A stretch of 64,000 nt of DNA from Myxococcus stipitatus (GTDB lineage: Bacteria; Myxococcota; Myxococcia; Myxococcales; Myxococcaceae): NCBI RefSeq assembly GCF_038561935.1, contig NZ_CP102770.1:6014001-6078000 (forward strand), read 5' to 3'. A program made the translations under genes and the position numbers. This document shows positions 47,642-57,100 of this stretch, one piece after another. A model generated the notes under the pieces. It was not told the origin of the DNA. It saw only the letters and a program-made list of their open reading frames with translations, and searched no databases. Positions within the stretch are counted from its first letter, which is position 1, and each line of letters opens with the position of its first letter.

Positions 47642-48607
47642 CTAGCCCTTGACAGCCACCAGGTCGTTGAGGATCGAAGGATCCAGAAACGTCTGCGTCT
47701 GGAGTGTTGGCACGGTGCGGCGCGCGAGCGAGGACACGACCTTGCTGTCGCCGACCTCCAGCACTCGCGTCACACCCAGGCTGGCGAGGTTCCTCACGCA
47801 CTGCATCCACAGGACGGGCGCGGTGAGCTGCTCCACCAGGGAGCGGCGGATGCAGACCAGTGTCTGGACTGGCCTCGCCGTGGTGCTGAGGATCACCGGG
47901 CATCGGGGCATGCGGAGCCGGAGCCGTGCGACCTCGGCCCGCCAGTCCTCGTGAATCTGGGCCATCAAGGGTGAGTGGAAGGCGTGGCTCACCTCCAGCA
48001 TCACGCAGTCCTTCGCGCCCGCGGCGAGCGCCAGGTCCTTGAACCGCTCCAGCGCTCGCACGTCTCCAGAGAGCACGAACTGCTGGGGGCTGTTGTGGAT
48101 GGCCACCACGGCCACGGCGTCCCGTGCGGCCTCCTGGCACAGCGCCTCCACGCGCGCCGCCTCCAAGCCCATGACGGCCACCATGCCACCCGGGGTCGTC
48201 ACGCTCGCCATGAGCTGTCCGCGCTTGCGCACCGCGCGGACCGCGTCGGCCAACGGCAGGCATCCCGCGGCCACCAGCGCCGAGAACTCTCCCACGCTGT
48301 GACCCACGACGATGGGCGGCTCCAGGCCCAGGTCACGGAGCTCCGCGAGGCACGCCGCGCTCGCCGTCACGATGGCGGGCTGCGCGTTCTCGGTCGCGGT
48401 CAAGGTCTCGAGCGGCCCTTCCAGACAGAGTCTCGCGAGGTCGACACCGATGGCCTCCGAGGCTTCCTCGAAGACGCGTCGAGCCGCGACGGAGCGCTCC
48501 AGCATCCGCCGCCCCATGCCGACCTTCTGCGAGCCCTGTCCGGGAAAGAGCCACGCCCAGCGGTCCCCTGCCCCACTCCTCCGCGATGTGTCGTCCATGG
48601 TGTCCAT
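47642..48607 (-). CDS. Discrete malonyl-type acyltransferase (trans-AT/FabD-like)
   Basis: 321 residues. Complete acyltransferase: FPGQGSQ, the active-site elbow GHSVGE, and the AFHS motif (SHAFHSPLM) usually linked with malonyl-CoA. It should load extender units onto a carrier protein in trans. It is the last gene of the biosynthetic operon, 33 bases after the condensation-like gene. Because the AT-like domain in the protein at 54155 lacks its serine, this is the only apparently active AT in the window. Met4 is a possible start. Confidence 0.88.
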   Translation of the reverse strand: MDTMDDTSRRSGAGDRWAWLFPGQGSQKVGMGRRMLERSVAARRVFEEASEAIGVDLARLCLEGPLETLTATENAQPAIVTASAACLAELRDLGLEPPIVVGHSVGEFSALVAAGCLPLADAVRAVRKRGQLMASVTTPGGMVAVMGLEAARVEALCQEAARDAVAVVAIHNSPQQFVLSGDVRALERFKDLALAAGAKDCVMLEVSHAFHSPLMAQIHEDWRAEVARLRLRMPRCPVILSTTARPVQTLVCIRRSLVEQLTAPVLWMQCVRNLASLGVTRVLEVGDSKVVSSLARRTVPTLQTQTFLDPSILNDLVAVKG

Positions 48608-48640
48608 CCAGCGCGTGTCTCGAAGAGAAGCCGTGTGACG

Positions 48641-50233
48641 TCAGCTCGCGACCGGCAGCACCCGAGGCGCGGAGGCCAGCTGCTCGACCTCGGCCAGCCA
48701 CCGGTCACCGAACTCGCGCACCGTCTCGTCGCGCATCGTCGGCGAGAGGTACTCGACCACGCCGTGCACCTCTCCACCGGAGTGGATGATGACGACGCCG
48801 ATGCAGGGGCGCCCCGTGAGGGAGCCACGGACGAGGACCCGCTCGGTGCGGACACCTTCCGGCAGGGCCAGCTCCTCGGGCTGGCGGATGGTGCTCACCA
48901 GCAGCGAGTAGTTGAACATGGACGGGTCCGCGTCGTTCTTGCGCAGCGCCGCCCGGAACATCCCCGGAGGCATCAGCGTCACCAGCCCCATGTTGACCAT
49001 GAAGCCCACGGACTCCTCGAGGACCCGCATGCTCCGGATGGACTCGGACAAGCGTCGCTCGAGACCGGGCGAGCGGATCTCCTCGGGGCGAGCCACGACT
49101 TGAAGCATCCCCAGGTAGTTGCCCAGGCCGGACGGAATCCCCAGCGCGGCGCGGAGGTTCGTCGGCACGAAGGCCCTGAAGCGCAGGTCCGGTGCACCGC
49201 GTGCCTGACGGAGTGAGTCGGCGGCGCGGAAGACGGCACCCACCAGCAAGTCATTGCGGCTCACGCCCTGCGCGGTGGAGACGGCCTTGAGGCGCTGCCA
49301 GGTCTCTGCCGGGATGCGGAGCAGGTGGTGCCGCGTGTGCGTGGGGCGCGCGGACGCGTCATCCGCGAGCACCGCCGAAGCCCCCTTGTCGGTGTCCCCC
49401 AAGGAGAAGTGCCGCCGCATCATCCGCAGCGTCCAGCCCAGTCCCCGAGGCCGCAGCTGGTCTCGCAAGCGCTGGCCTCCGTGCAGCGGAACACGAGCCG
49501 TGAGCGGCGCCCCCGCGCGCAGCTCGTTGTAGCGGCGCACGAGCAGGTCGAGCAGCAGGAGCCCCCCTTCCCCATCCACCGCGCTGTGATGGACGGTGAG
49601 ACAGAGGCGGAAGCCACCCTCGGGCCGAGGCGCGTGAATCACCCGCCATGGCGGCAGTCGACGCAGGTCCATGGGGGCATCCAGCGCGCGTGAGTCCTCC
49701 GCCTCGACGGGAAGCTCCGACCACGACAGCAGCCGAGTGGCATCCACCCACGGGCGCTTCGCCACGAACCGGAGGATGCCGAGCGGAGCCTCCCGCACGA
49801 ACGAGCGGGCCAGGGGCACCTCCTTCAGCACGGCGGACATCGCGCGCTCCAGCGGCTCACGCTCCAGCGGCGCGTCCACGTCCACGAAGTGGTGCGAGTT
49901 CATCCGCGTGCCGGGACCGTCTTGCAGATAGAAGTAGCGGTCCACGCCGTTCATGTTCAGCGCGTGGGACTCGGGCGCGAGCGGAATCACCAGCAGCGAT
50001 AACGCCGCCCCCACCAGCGGCAGCCCATCCGGCGACACGAGCAACAGCAGGCAGGAGACGATGGCCAGCTCCACCAGGAGCCCACGGCGAGGCACTCGCA
50101 GCAGGCTCAGCGCGCCCCAGGCCAGGCCCGGGAAGGCCCAGCCGCCCAGACGCCAGGAGAGCACACACAACAAGAGGCCGGCAGCGCGCGTCCCCCAGAT
50201 GAACGGCGGATGAGTCGAAGGTGTCGATGACAT
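48641..50233 (-). CDS. Membrane-anchored condensation/wax-ester-synthase-like acyltransferase
   Basis: 530 residues. The first about 90 residues contain three or four hydrophobic segments (e.g. GLLVELAIVSCLLLLVSP), so it is membrane bound. A soluble domain with the acyltransferase motif HHSAVDG (H215, H216, D220, G221) follows, with SRNDLLVGAVFRA and RAFVPTNLRAALGI as expected for the condensation / WS-DGAT superfamily. Members join an acyl thioester to an amine or alcohol. The membrane segment is uncommon in this superfamily. It lies 28 bases after the KS-KS-DH gene and probably releases or transfers the product onto a membrane-located acceptor; the acceptor is unknown. Confidence 0.75.
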   Translation of the reverse strand: MSSTPSTHPPFIWGTRAAGLLLCVLSWRLGGWAFPGLAWGALSLLRVPRRGLLVELAIVSCLLLLVSPDGLPLVGAALSLLVIPLAPESHALNMNGVDRYFYLQDGPGTRMNSHHFVDVDAPLEREPLERAMSAVLKEVPLARSFVREAPLGILRFVAKRPWVDATRLLSWSELPVEAEDSRALDAPMDLRRLPPWRVIHAPRPEGGFRLCLTVHHSAVDGEGGLLLLDLLVRRYNELRAGAPLTARVPLHGGQRLRDQLRPRGLGWTLRMMRRHFSLGDTDKGASAVLADDASARPTHTRHHLLRIPAETWQRLKAVSTAQGVSRNDLLVGAVFRAADSLRQARGAPDLRFRAFVPTNLRAALGIPSGLGNYLGMLQVVARPEEIRSPGLERRLSESIRSMRVLEESVGFMVNMGLVTLMPPGMFRAALRKNDADPSMFNYSLLVSTIRQPEELALPEGVRTERVLVRGSLTGRPCIGVVIIHSGGEVHGVVEYLSPTMRDETVREFGDRWLAEVEQLASAPRVLPVAS

Positions 50234-50261
50234 GATGTGGTTCTCACGGGGACGCGACGAA

Positions 50262-53200
50262 TCAGGCCCGCCCCTGCATTCCGTTCAGGCGACCATCGAT
50301 GATGTGTTTGAGCACGGGCCCCAGGTGCCCCAGGACGCTCAACCGGACTCCGTCGAGCTCGACGAAGACCTGCCGGGTCCGGGGATGGAAGGCCACCGCG
50401 CGAACTCTCGCGATGCCGTCCTGCGCGCCGAGGTAGGTGCTGTGGACCGCGACCTCTTCCCCCACGGGCAGCGGCGCATGCAGCCGCATGCGGTCCACTC
50501 CCTCCGGGAGGACCAGGGACTCGAGCGAGTAGTACGCGGTCATCCCCGCGGCGTGAGTGATGGCGTCCAGCGCCATCGGCCCCACGAGGAAGCGCGGGGA
50601 TGAGGTGAAGGAGAACAGGTCCTCCAGTCGCTCCTGCATCACCCACGCGGCCTGCTGTGTGGGCGACAGGACGCGCAGATGGCGACAGCCCTGCATCCGG
50701 GGCCCGAGATGGACACCCTCGCCCTGATTGTAGAGCGAGCGGAAATCCTGGCGACCCTCGGCCGAGCAGAGCGCCGCCGTCGCGGAGTCCACTCGCACGC
50801 GCTCCGGCTCGCGAAGCTCACGCCGCGCTTCGAGGACCACCGTCCCGGTGTGGAGCTTGCGGCGAACGGGGGGCATGTCCGCGCGGGGTCTCAGCTCCAT
50901 GTCCACCTGGAGCGCGACGCTCACGCGTCCCGCCGTGTCCGCCTTCCCGGCCCTCGCGGTGACGACCAGTCGCGTGGTCCGCCCCTCCCAGACCTTGGCC
51001 GCCTGGTGGAAGCGCACCCCTTCGAATCCCGTCACCGCGAGTCCGGGGCGGAGCAGCAGCGCCACCTCGGCCATCAGCTCCACACCAAAGGTGCCGGGGA
51101 GCACGGCGACCTCGTTGACCCGGTGCTCACAGAGGTAGCGGTCCGTCTCGAGGCTCAGCTCCCGCACCACGGTCAGCGTGTCCTCCGTGCGCTCCAACAC
51201 CGCTCCCACCATCGGGAAGGACGCGGGACTCAACACCGCGCCCTCTCCGCGCCGGACGTACTCCTCCACCACCACGTGGTAGTTGGTGCCGCCCATGCCG
51301 AACGCACTGAGGCCGGCTCGGCGAGGGCCTCCTCCAGCGGGCGCGGCCCAGGGCTTCGCCTCCGTGATGACCTCGAACGGCAGGGTGTCCCAGGCGATGT
51401 CCGGGTTCGGGCGCTCGAAGTTGATCTGCGGTGGAAGCACGCGGTGCTCCAGGCTCTTCAAGACCTTGATGAGGTTGATGACGCCGGCCGCCGAGTGCAG
51501 GTGACCAATCATCGACTTCACCGAGCCAATTCCCACCGAGCGCGGCGCGAGCCCGCGCATGACCTGCGAGTAGGTGGAGAGCTCCGTGAAGTCCCCCACG
51601 GGCGTCGCCGTGCCGTGGCACTCGATGTACTGGATGGACGTGGGCGCGACATCGGCGCGCTCCATCGCGCGACGCACCGCCAGCTCCTGGCCCACCGGGT
51701 TCGGCGCGAGCAGCGACTTGCCCTTTCCATCGCTCGATGACCCGACGCCCTTGATGACGCCCAGAATCGTGTCGCCATCCCGCTCCGCGTCCTTCAGGCG
51801 CTTGAGCACCACGACACCCGCGCCCTCGCCCGGGATGAACCCGGAGGCGTCCGCGTCGAAGGGACGGCTCCCGGAGCCGCTCACCCCTCGGAACGTGCAG
51901 TTGATGGCATACAGGTCGGGCTCCAGGTCCGAGAAGGCCCCACCCGCCAGCACGACATCCGAGAGCCCCAGCTGGAGGTTCTCCACGCCCGACTCGATGG
52001 CCGCGAGCGATGAGGCACAGGTGCTCTCGAAGATGCCCGTGGCGCCCTTGAAGCCATACACATGGGCGATGAGCGTGGCCTCCGAGCTGCCCGCGTAGCC
52101 CGCGTGGGTATAGGGCGTCATGGGCGCCATGCGCGCCTTGAAGTTCCCCTCGGCCGCGCGGGCGAGCTGGTCGGCCGTGTCAGGCGACAGCCCGTGCTCC
52201 TGGAGCACCCGCCGGAAGAGCGTGTCCATCTCGACATAGCTGATGCGCAGCTCGACCTGCCGCTCACGCAGACGCCCGGGCATGTCCGCCATGAAGACGG
52301 ACGTCCGCAGCGGAGCCTTCTGCGGCGCGGTCGTCTTGCGCAGCGCCTCCGCCGCGGCCGTCAGCGCGAAGAGGTGCGACCGGTCCAACTGGGCCGCCAG
52401 GGTCGGAGGAATGAGGAAGGACTTCTCGTCGAACTGGAAGCCCTCGATGAACCCTCCGAGCGGGCAGTAGATCTTCCCCATCTCCCCCTCGGGGCCGAGA
52501 TAGCGGTCGATGTCGAAGCGGTCCTTGGGCACGCGGATGATGTGGTTCTTCTTCGCCAGCACGTTCTCGTAGAACGTGTCGCTGTCCATCGCGCCAGGCG
52601 CGAGGACGCCGTAGGACACCACGGCGACGGGCTCTCGCTTCGGCGCGGGCCCCAGCGTCGCGACCAGCCGTGCGTGGTACTCCGGAACGAACTCCTCCAG
52701 CGTGAGGTGGTAGGCCTGTCCCCCCATCGCCAGCGAGTTCACCCCCGCGCGGCGAGGTGTCCCGTCCGCTGGGGCCTTCCACTGCGCGGGCTCGGCGAGG
52801 AGCCGGAAGGGCGAGCCCTGCGCACGCAGCTCCTCGCGCGGCTGCCGAACATGCCCTTGGGCCGGGAGCGTCTGATGCTTCAAGGCCATCAGCGTGCGCA
52901 CGAGCCCCGGCATCGTCGACGCCGACAGCAGATAGCCGACCATGTTCTTCGTCGAGCCGATGGTCAGGCTTCGCGGCGCGTGCCCCGAGAACACCTTCTG
53001 CATCGCCGTGATTTCGGACGCCTCGAGGAACTCCACCCCGTTGGCGTGGCACTCCAGGTACTGCACCGTCTCCGGGGAGTATCCCGCGAGCTCGTACGCA
53101 CGCTGCGCCGCCCGGACCTGCGCATCCAGGGGTGGGCTGATCAACGCGCCTCGACGCCCGTCGTTCGCGCCGCTGATGCCTCGGATGACGCCGAGGATGG

Positions 53201-54113
53201 AGTCGCCTTGCTTCAGCGCGTCCTCCAAGCGCCGCAGCACGAAGAAGCCCGTGCCCTCTCCCAGGAGCGTCCCGTCCGCGTCGGCATCGAAGGGACGGGG
53301 TTGGGCATCGCGCGTCAGCAGCCGCATCCGCTCGAAGGTGACGAAGGGCGCGGGCGTCAGGTAGGGGCTGGTGCCGCCCACCAGCGCGACATCGTAGTCC
53401 CCCAGCGTGAGCCCGTTGACCGCGCACTCCAGAGCAGAGAGCACGGACGAGCACGCCGAGTTCACGACGAAGTGCGGCCCCTTCAGGTCGAACAAGGAAC
53501 AGGCCCGCCCCAGGGACAGGCTCATGCCGGAGACGTTGCCTCGGGTGAACTCTCGATGGCAGACCTCGTGGAACGCGCGCTCCGCGGCCTCCAGGATGCG
53601 GCGCCGGGCCTCCTCCGGAAGCCCCGAGCCCTCCATCGCCGCCTCGACCGCCGCCGTCAGCTTGGGCCGGTGCCAGAGGAAGGGGTGGATGACGCGCGGG
53701 TCGTAGCCCATCTCCGAGCCACCCATGATGACGGCGGTGCGCTCACGGGGAAACGGCCGCTCCAGCAGGCGCGCATCCGCGAGGGCCCGGCGAATCGCCT
53801 CCACCGTGTACAGCTCACAGCGGTGGAGCTCGTCGAGCATCTTCGGCCCGACCTTGTACTCCCGCCAGGGCAGCTCCAGGTCGTTGAAGAACGACGCCCG
53901 CCACACCTCGCCCTTCTCCGTGTCGGAGGAGTCCTTGCTGTAGAAGCTCTCCCACCGGAAGCGCGACGAAGGCACCTGCGCGAACCGAGGCGTCCCTTCC
54001 GTGATGTAGCGCCAGAGCTGCTCCGGCGTTTCGGCGCCCGCCACCAGGCATGAAGCGCCGATGATGGCGATGGGCGTGGACGTTCGGGTCGCTGACTGGG
54101 TTTCCGTCGTCAT
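50262..54113 (-). CDS. Tandem ketosynthase-dehydratase megasynthase (KS*-KS-DH)
   Basis: 1283 residues. KS1 (about 10-470) keeps the cysteine (C221, NSACSSV) and one histidine (ECHANG) but its second histidine is tyrosine (Y394, MVGYLL), so decarboxylation and condensation are probably impaired. KS2 (about 490-930) has C699 (STCASS), ECHGTA and MIGHLH intact. The C-terminal dehydratase (about 960-1270) has H997 in HRVNEVAVLP, with Glu where Gly is usual, and its Asp at D1183 (LDAITH). KS2 resembles PUFA/heterocyst-glycolipid-type iterative synthases more than modular PKS. No carrier protein, AT or reductase is present. It lies 41 bases after the next upstream megasynthase. Confidence 0.85.
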   Translation of the reverse strand: MTTETQSATRTSTPIAIIGASCLVAGAETPEQLWRYITEGTPRFAQVPSSRFRWESFYSKDSSDTEKGEVWRASFFNDLELPWREYKVGPKMLDELHRCELYTVEAIRRALADARLLERPFPRERTAVIMGGSEMGYDPRVIHPFLWHRPKLTAAVEAAMEGSGLPEEARRRILEAAERAFHEVCHREFTRGNVSGMSLSLGRACSLFDLKGPHFVVNSACSSVLSALECAVNGLTLGDYDVALVGGTSPYLTPAPFVTFERMRLLTRDAQPRPFDADADGTLLGEGTGFFVLRRLEDALKQGDSILGVIRGISGANDGRRGALISPPLDAQVRAAQRAYELAGYSPETVQYLECHANGVEFLEASEITAMQKVFSGHAPRSLTIGSTKNMVGYLLSASTMPGLVRTLMALKHQTLPAQGHVRQPREELRAQGSPFRLLAEPAQWKAPADGTPRRAGVNSLAMGGQAYHLTLEEFVPEYHARLVATLGPAPKREPVAVVSYGVLAPGAMDSDTFYENVLAKKNHIIRVPKDRFDIDRYLGPEGEMGKIYCPLGGFIEGFQFDEKSFLIPPTLAAQLDRSHLFALTAAAEALRKTTAPQKAPLRTSVFMADMPGRLRERQVELRISYVEMDTLFRRVLQEHGLSPDTADQLARAAEGNFKARMAPMTPYTHAGYAGSSEATLIAHVYGFKGATGIFESTCASSLAAIESGVENLQLGLSDVVLAGGAFSDLEPDLYAINCTFRGVSGSGSRPFDADASGFIPGEGAGVVVLKRLKDAERDGDTILGVIKGVGSSSDGKGKSLLAPNPVGQELAVRRAMERADVAPTSIQYIECHGTATPVGDFTELSTYSQVMRGLAPRSVGIGSVKSMIGHLHSAAGVINLIKVLKSLEHRVLPPQINFERPNPDIAWDTLPFEVITEAKPWAAPAGGGPRRAGLSAFGMGGTNYHVVVEEYVRRGEGAVLSPASFPMVGAVLERTEDTLTVVRELSLETDRYLCEHRVNEVAVLPGTFGVELMAEVALLLRPGLAVTGFEGVRFHQAAKVWEGRTTRLVVTARAGKADTAGRVSVALQVDMELRPRADMPPVRRKLHTGTVVLEARRELREPERVRVDSATAALCSAEGRQDFRSLYNQGEGVHLGPRMQGCRHLRVLSPTQQAAWVMQERLEDLFSFTSSPRFLVGPMALDAITHAAGMTAYYSLESLVLPEGVDRMRLHAPLPVGEEVAVHSTYLGAQDGIARVRAVAFHPRTRQVFVELDGVRLSVLGHLGPVLKHIIDGRLNGMQGRA

Positions 54114-54154
54114 CTCACATGCTCGTCATGAAAAGTGCTTCCAGACGGGAGCGC

Positions 54155-57100
54155 TCAAGCGCGCTCGGCGGATGGCAGCAACCGGTGAACGTCACTGAAG
54201 GCCCACAAGCGCTGGAACCGCTCGACCTCGCTCGCTCCAGCGGGATGCCGGGCATGCACCACCTGCGCGGAGATGCCGGGCATGGAGTCGAGACAGGCGG
54301 CCAGCGCATCGCCGGAACCCGCCTCGAGGAACACCCGCACGCCGTCGTCGTACAGGCGGCGCACATGCTGCTGGAACCGCGTGGGCTGCGCGTCCAGCAG
54401 GGCGAGATGACGCGCGAGGAAGCCCTCTTGGAGAGAAGGCTCGTAGTAGCGGCCATGCACGGCGGACAGGACCGCCACCTCTGGTGAGCCCCAGGCGAGC
54501 CTCACCAGTCCCTCGCGGAGGATCCGCAGCGCGCTCGCTCCTGGAATCGCGGGAACCTGACCGGCCTGAGGCTGTCCCCGGGACCGCAGGGACAACGCCT
54601 GCACCGCGTCGGTCAGCGAGAGCATTCCACTCGCGACGAGCGCGCTGTACTCCCCTGTCCCCTCGCCCAACAGGATGTCGACGCGAAGCCCGCGTGCGCG
54701 CATCAGCCGGTAGTACGCGACGCCGGAGACGACCTCCGCCACGTCACTCTCGAGTCCCTCTCGCGGGGCCGTGACTTCCTCGAAGGCCGACGCCGCCTCT
54801 TCGAGCGTGTCGCGCACCTCGGGGTACCGCGCCGCGAGCGCCTGGAGGTCATCCGCCGGAGACGCGCCTCGACTCGGGAAGACCCAGGCCACCTTCTGCT
54901 CATGCAGGCGGCGCGAATCCCTGGCGTCGTAGAAGTAGAGCCCCTGCTCGCGCAGCACCGACTCGGAGGCTCCGGCCAGCGAATCCCGCGCACGCGTCAA
55001 CGCCCGCTGGGCCGCCACGCCCGAGGGCAACGCCACGGCGAAGCGGCAAGGAGCGCTCACGTCATCGGGAGACCTCGGCGCGCGCCGCCGCTCGCGCAGG
55101 AGGTGCTCGACCTTCGAGAGCACCTCGCCCCTCGCCGCCCCGTGCAGGCTCAGCACCGACGCGGGCGGTACGTGCTCCTCCACGACCGCGTGGAAGCTGG
55201 TGCCTCCCAAGCCCAGGGAGGTGACACCCGCGCGGCGGACGCCCTGTTCCTGGGGCTCCCAGCGCTCGGGCGCGGTGGGCACCCGGAAGGGCAGCTCATG
55301 CCAGGGAATGGCCGGGTTGGGCGTCGCGAAGGTCGCATTGGGCGGCACCTTCCCGTGGTGCAGGGCCAGCGCGACCTTCAGCAGCGACGCGGCCCCCGCC
55401 CCGGAGTTCAGATGCCCCAGGTTCGACTTGATGGAGCCGAGGAGCACCTGCCGCCCCTCTCGGCCGCACCCGAACACCGCGCGATACGTCTCCACCTCGA
55501 CGGGGTCCCCCACCGGGGTTCCCGTGCCGTGCCCCTCCAGATACTGGATGTCCTCCGGCGAGACGCCCGCCTTCGCCACGGCCCCGCGCACCGCCTGGGC
55601 CTGCCCCTCGGAGGACGGCGCCCAGATGGATGCACTCTTCGGGTCCGTCGCGCCGGCGACCGCGCGAATCACCGCGTAGACGCGGTCGCCCGCGGCCTCC
55701 GCATCCGAGAGCCGCTTGAGCGCGAGCATCGCCGCGCCCTCGCTCGTCACATAGCCATCCGCCCGCGCATCGAAGGGGAAGGAGCCGTTCTGAGACAGCC
55801 CTCCGAACGAGCACCACTGCGTCATCGCGTCCACGCCCAGCGTCGCGTACATGCCTCCCGCGAGCACCAGGTCGCATTCACGCGTGTGCAGGAAGTGGGC
55901 GGCGATATCCACGGCCGCCAGGCTGGAGGCACACGCGGACTCGACCATCATCGCTGGACCCTGGAAGTCCAGATGATGCGCGACACGCGCCGCCGCGAGG
56001 CTGCCGAGGTAACCGGGCAGCGTCTGTGCGTCGATGGGAGGCAGCTCTCGCTTGTACTCCGCCTCCACCTCGTCGCGGATGCGCCGCGCCTCCGCCTCGT
56101 CGATGCCCCGCTTCCGCAGCTGCGCCGCGAGCCGTCCGTCGAACTCCGCGTAATACACCCGCGCCTGCGTCAGGAACTCGCGCTCCAGCGGCGGCATGTA
56201 GCCCATGGCGATGCCGATGCGCCGCGCGTCCACACGCCCAGGGGAGTGCCCGGCATCGTCGAGCGCCTGCAACGCGGCGCGCATCGTCCAGCTCTGGCCC
56301 CGGTCTGTCCGCGCCGCGACCTCGGAGGGGACGCGGATGCGGTCCTCTGGCCAGCTTCCATCGACGACGTAGCCCGCGAGGTTCGTGTAGGGCCGGGTCT
56401 TGCTCTTGCGCGTCGGGTCCAGATAGCGCGACGTCTCCGCCCGCTCGGGAGGAATGGCGCCGATGGCGCTGCGCTTCTCCAACAGGTTGTCCCAGAGCTG
56501 CTCGACATCCCTCGCGCCCGGAAAGACACCTCCCAATCCCACGATGGCGATGGGCTCCGGGGGACGCGGTGGCCGCAAGGTCGCCGCGAGTCGTGCGTGC
56601 TCGGCCTTGGAGAATTCCTCGAGCGTCAGGTGATAGTTCAGCCCGCCCATCCCGAACGCACTGACGGAGGCCCGCCGAGCCCCCGCCTTCACCGCGGGCC
56701 AGGGCATCAGCTCCTTCGAGCCGTGGAACGGCGCGGTGCTCAGGTCCTGGCGCTCCGCGCTGTGTCTTGGCGGAAGCAACTTGTGGAACAGCGCCAGGGA
56801 GGTCTTCAGCAGGCCCGCCGCTCCCGAGGCCGCCTGGAGGTGCCCCGTCAGCTCCTTCACCGCGCCCAGCACTACGCGCGACGACGACGCCTCTTCGCCC
56901 CAGAGCGCTCGCAGGCTCGCGAGCTCGGTCGCGTCCTCCTCGGGGATTCCCGAGCCGTGGCACTCGACGTACTGCACGTCCCGAGGCCCATAGCCCGCAT
57001 GCGCATAGGCCTCGCGCATGGCTCGGAGCTGACCTGTCGTGCTCGGGGCCAGGAGGGAGGAGCTCGCGCCATCGGAGGCCACGCCGATGCCTCGGATGAC

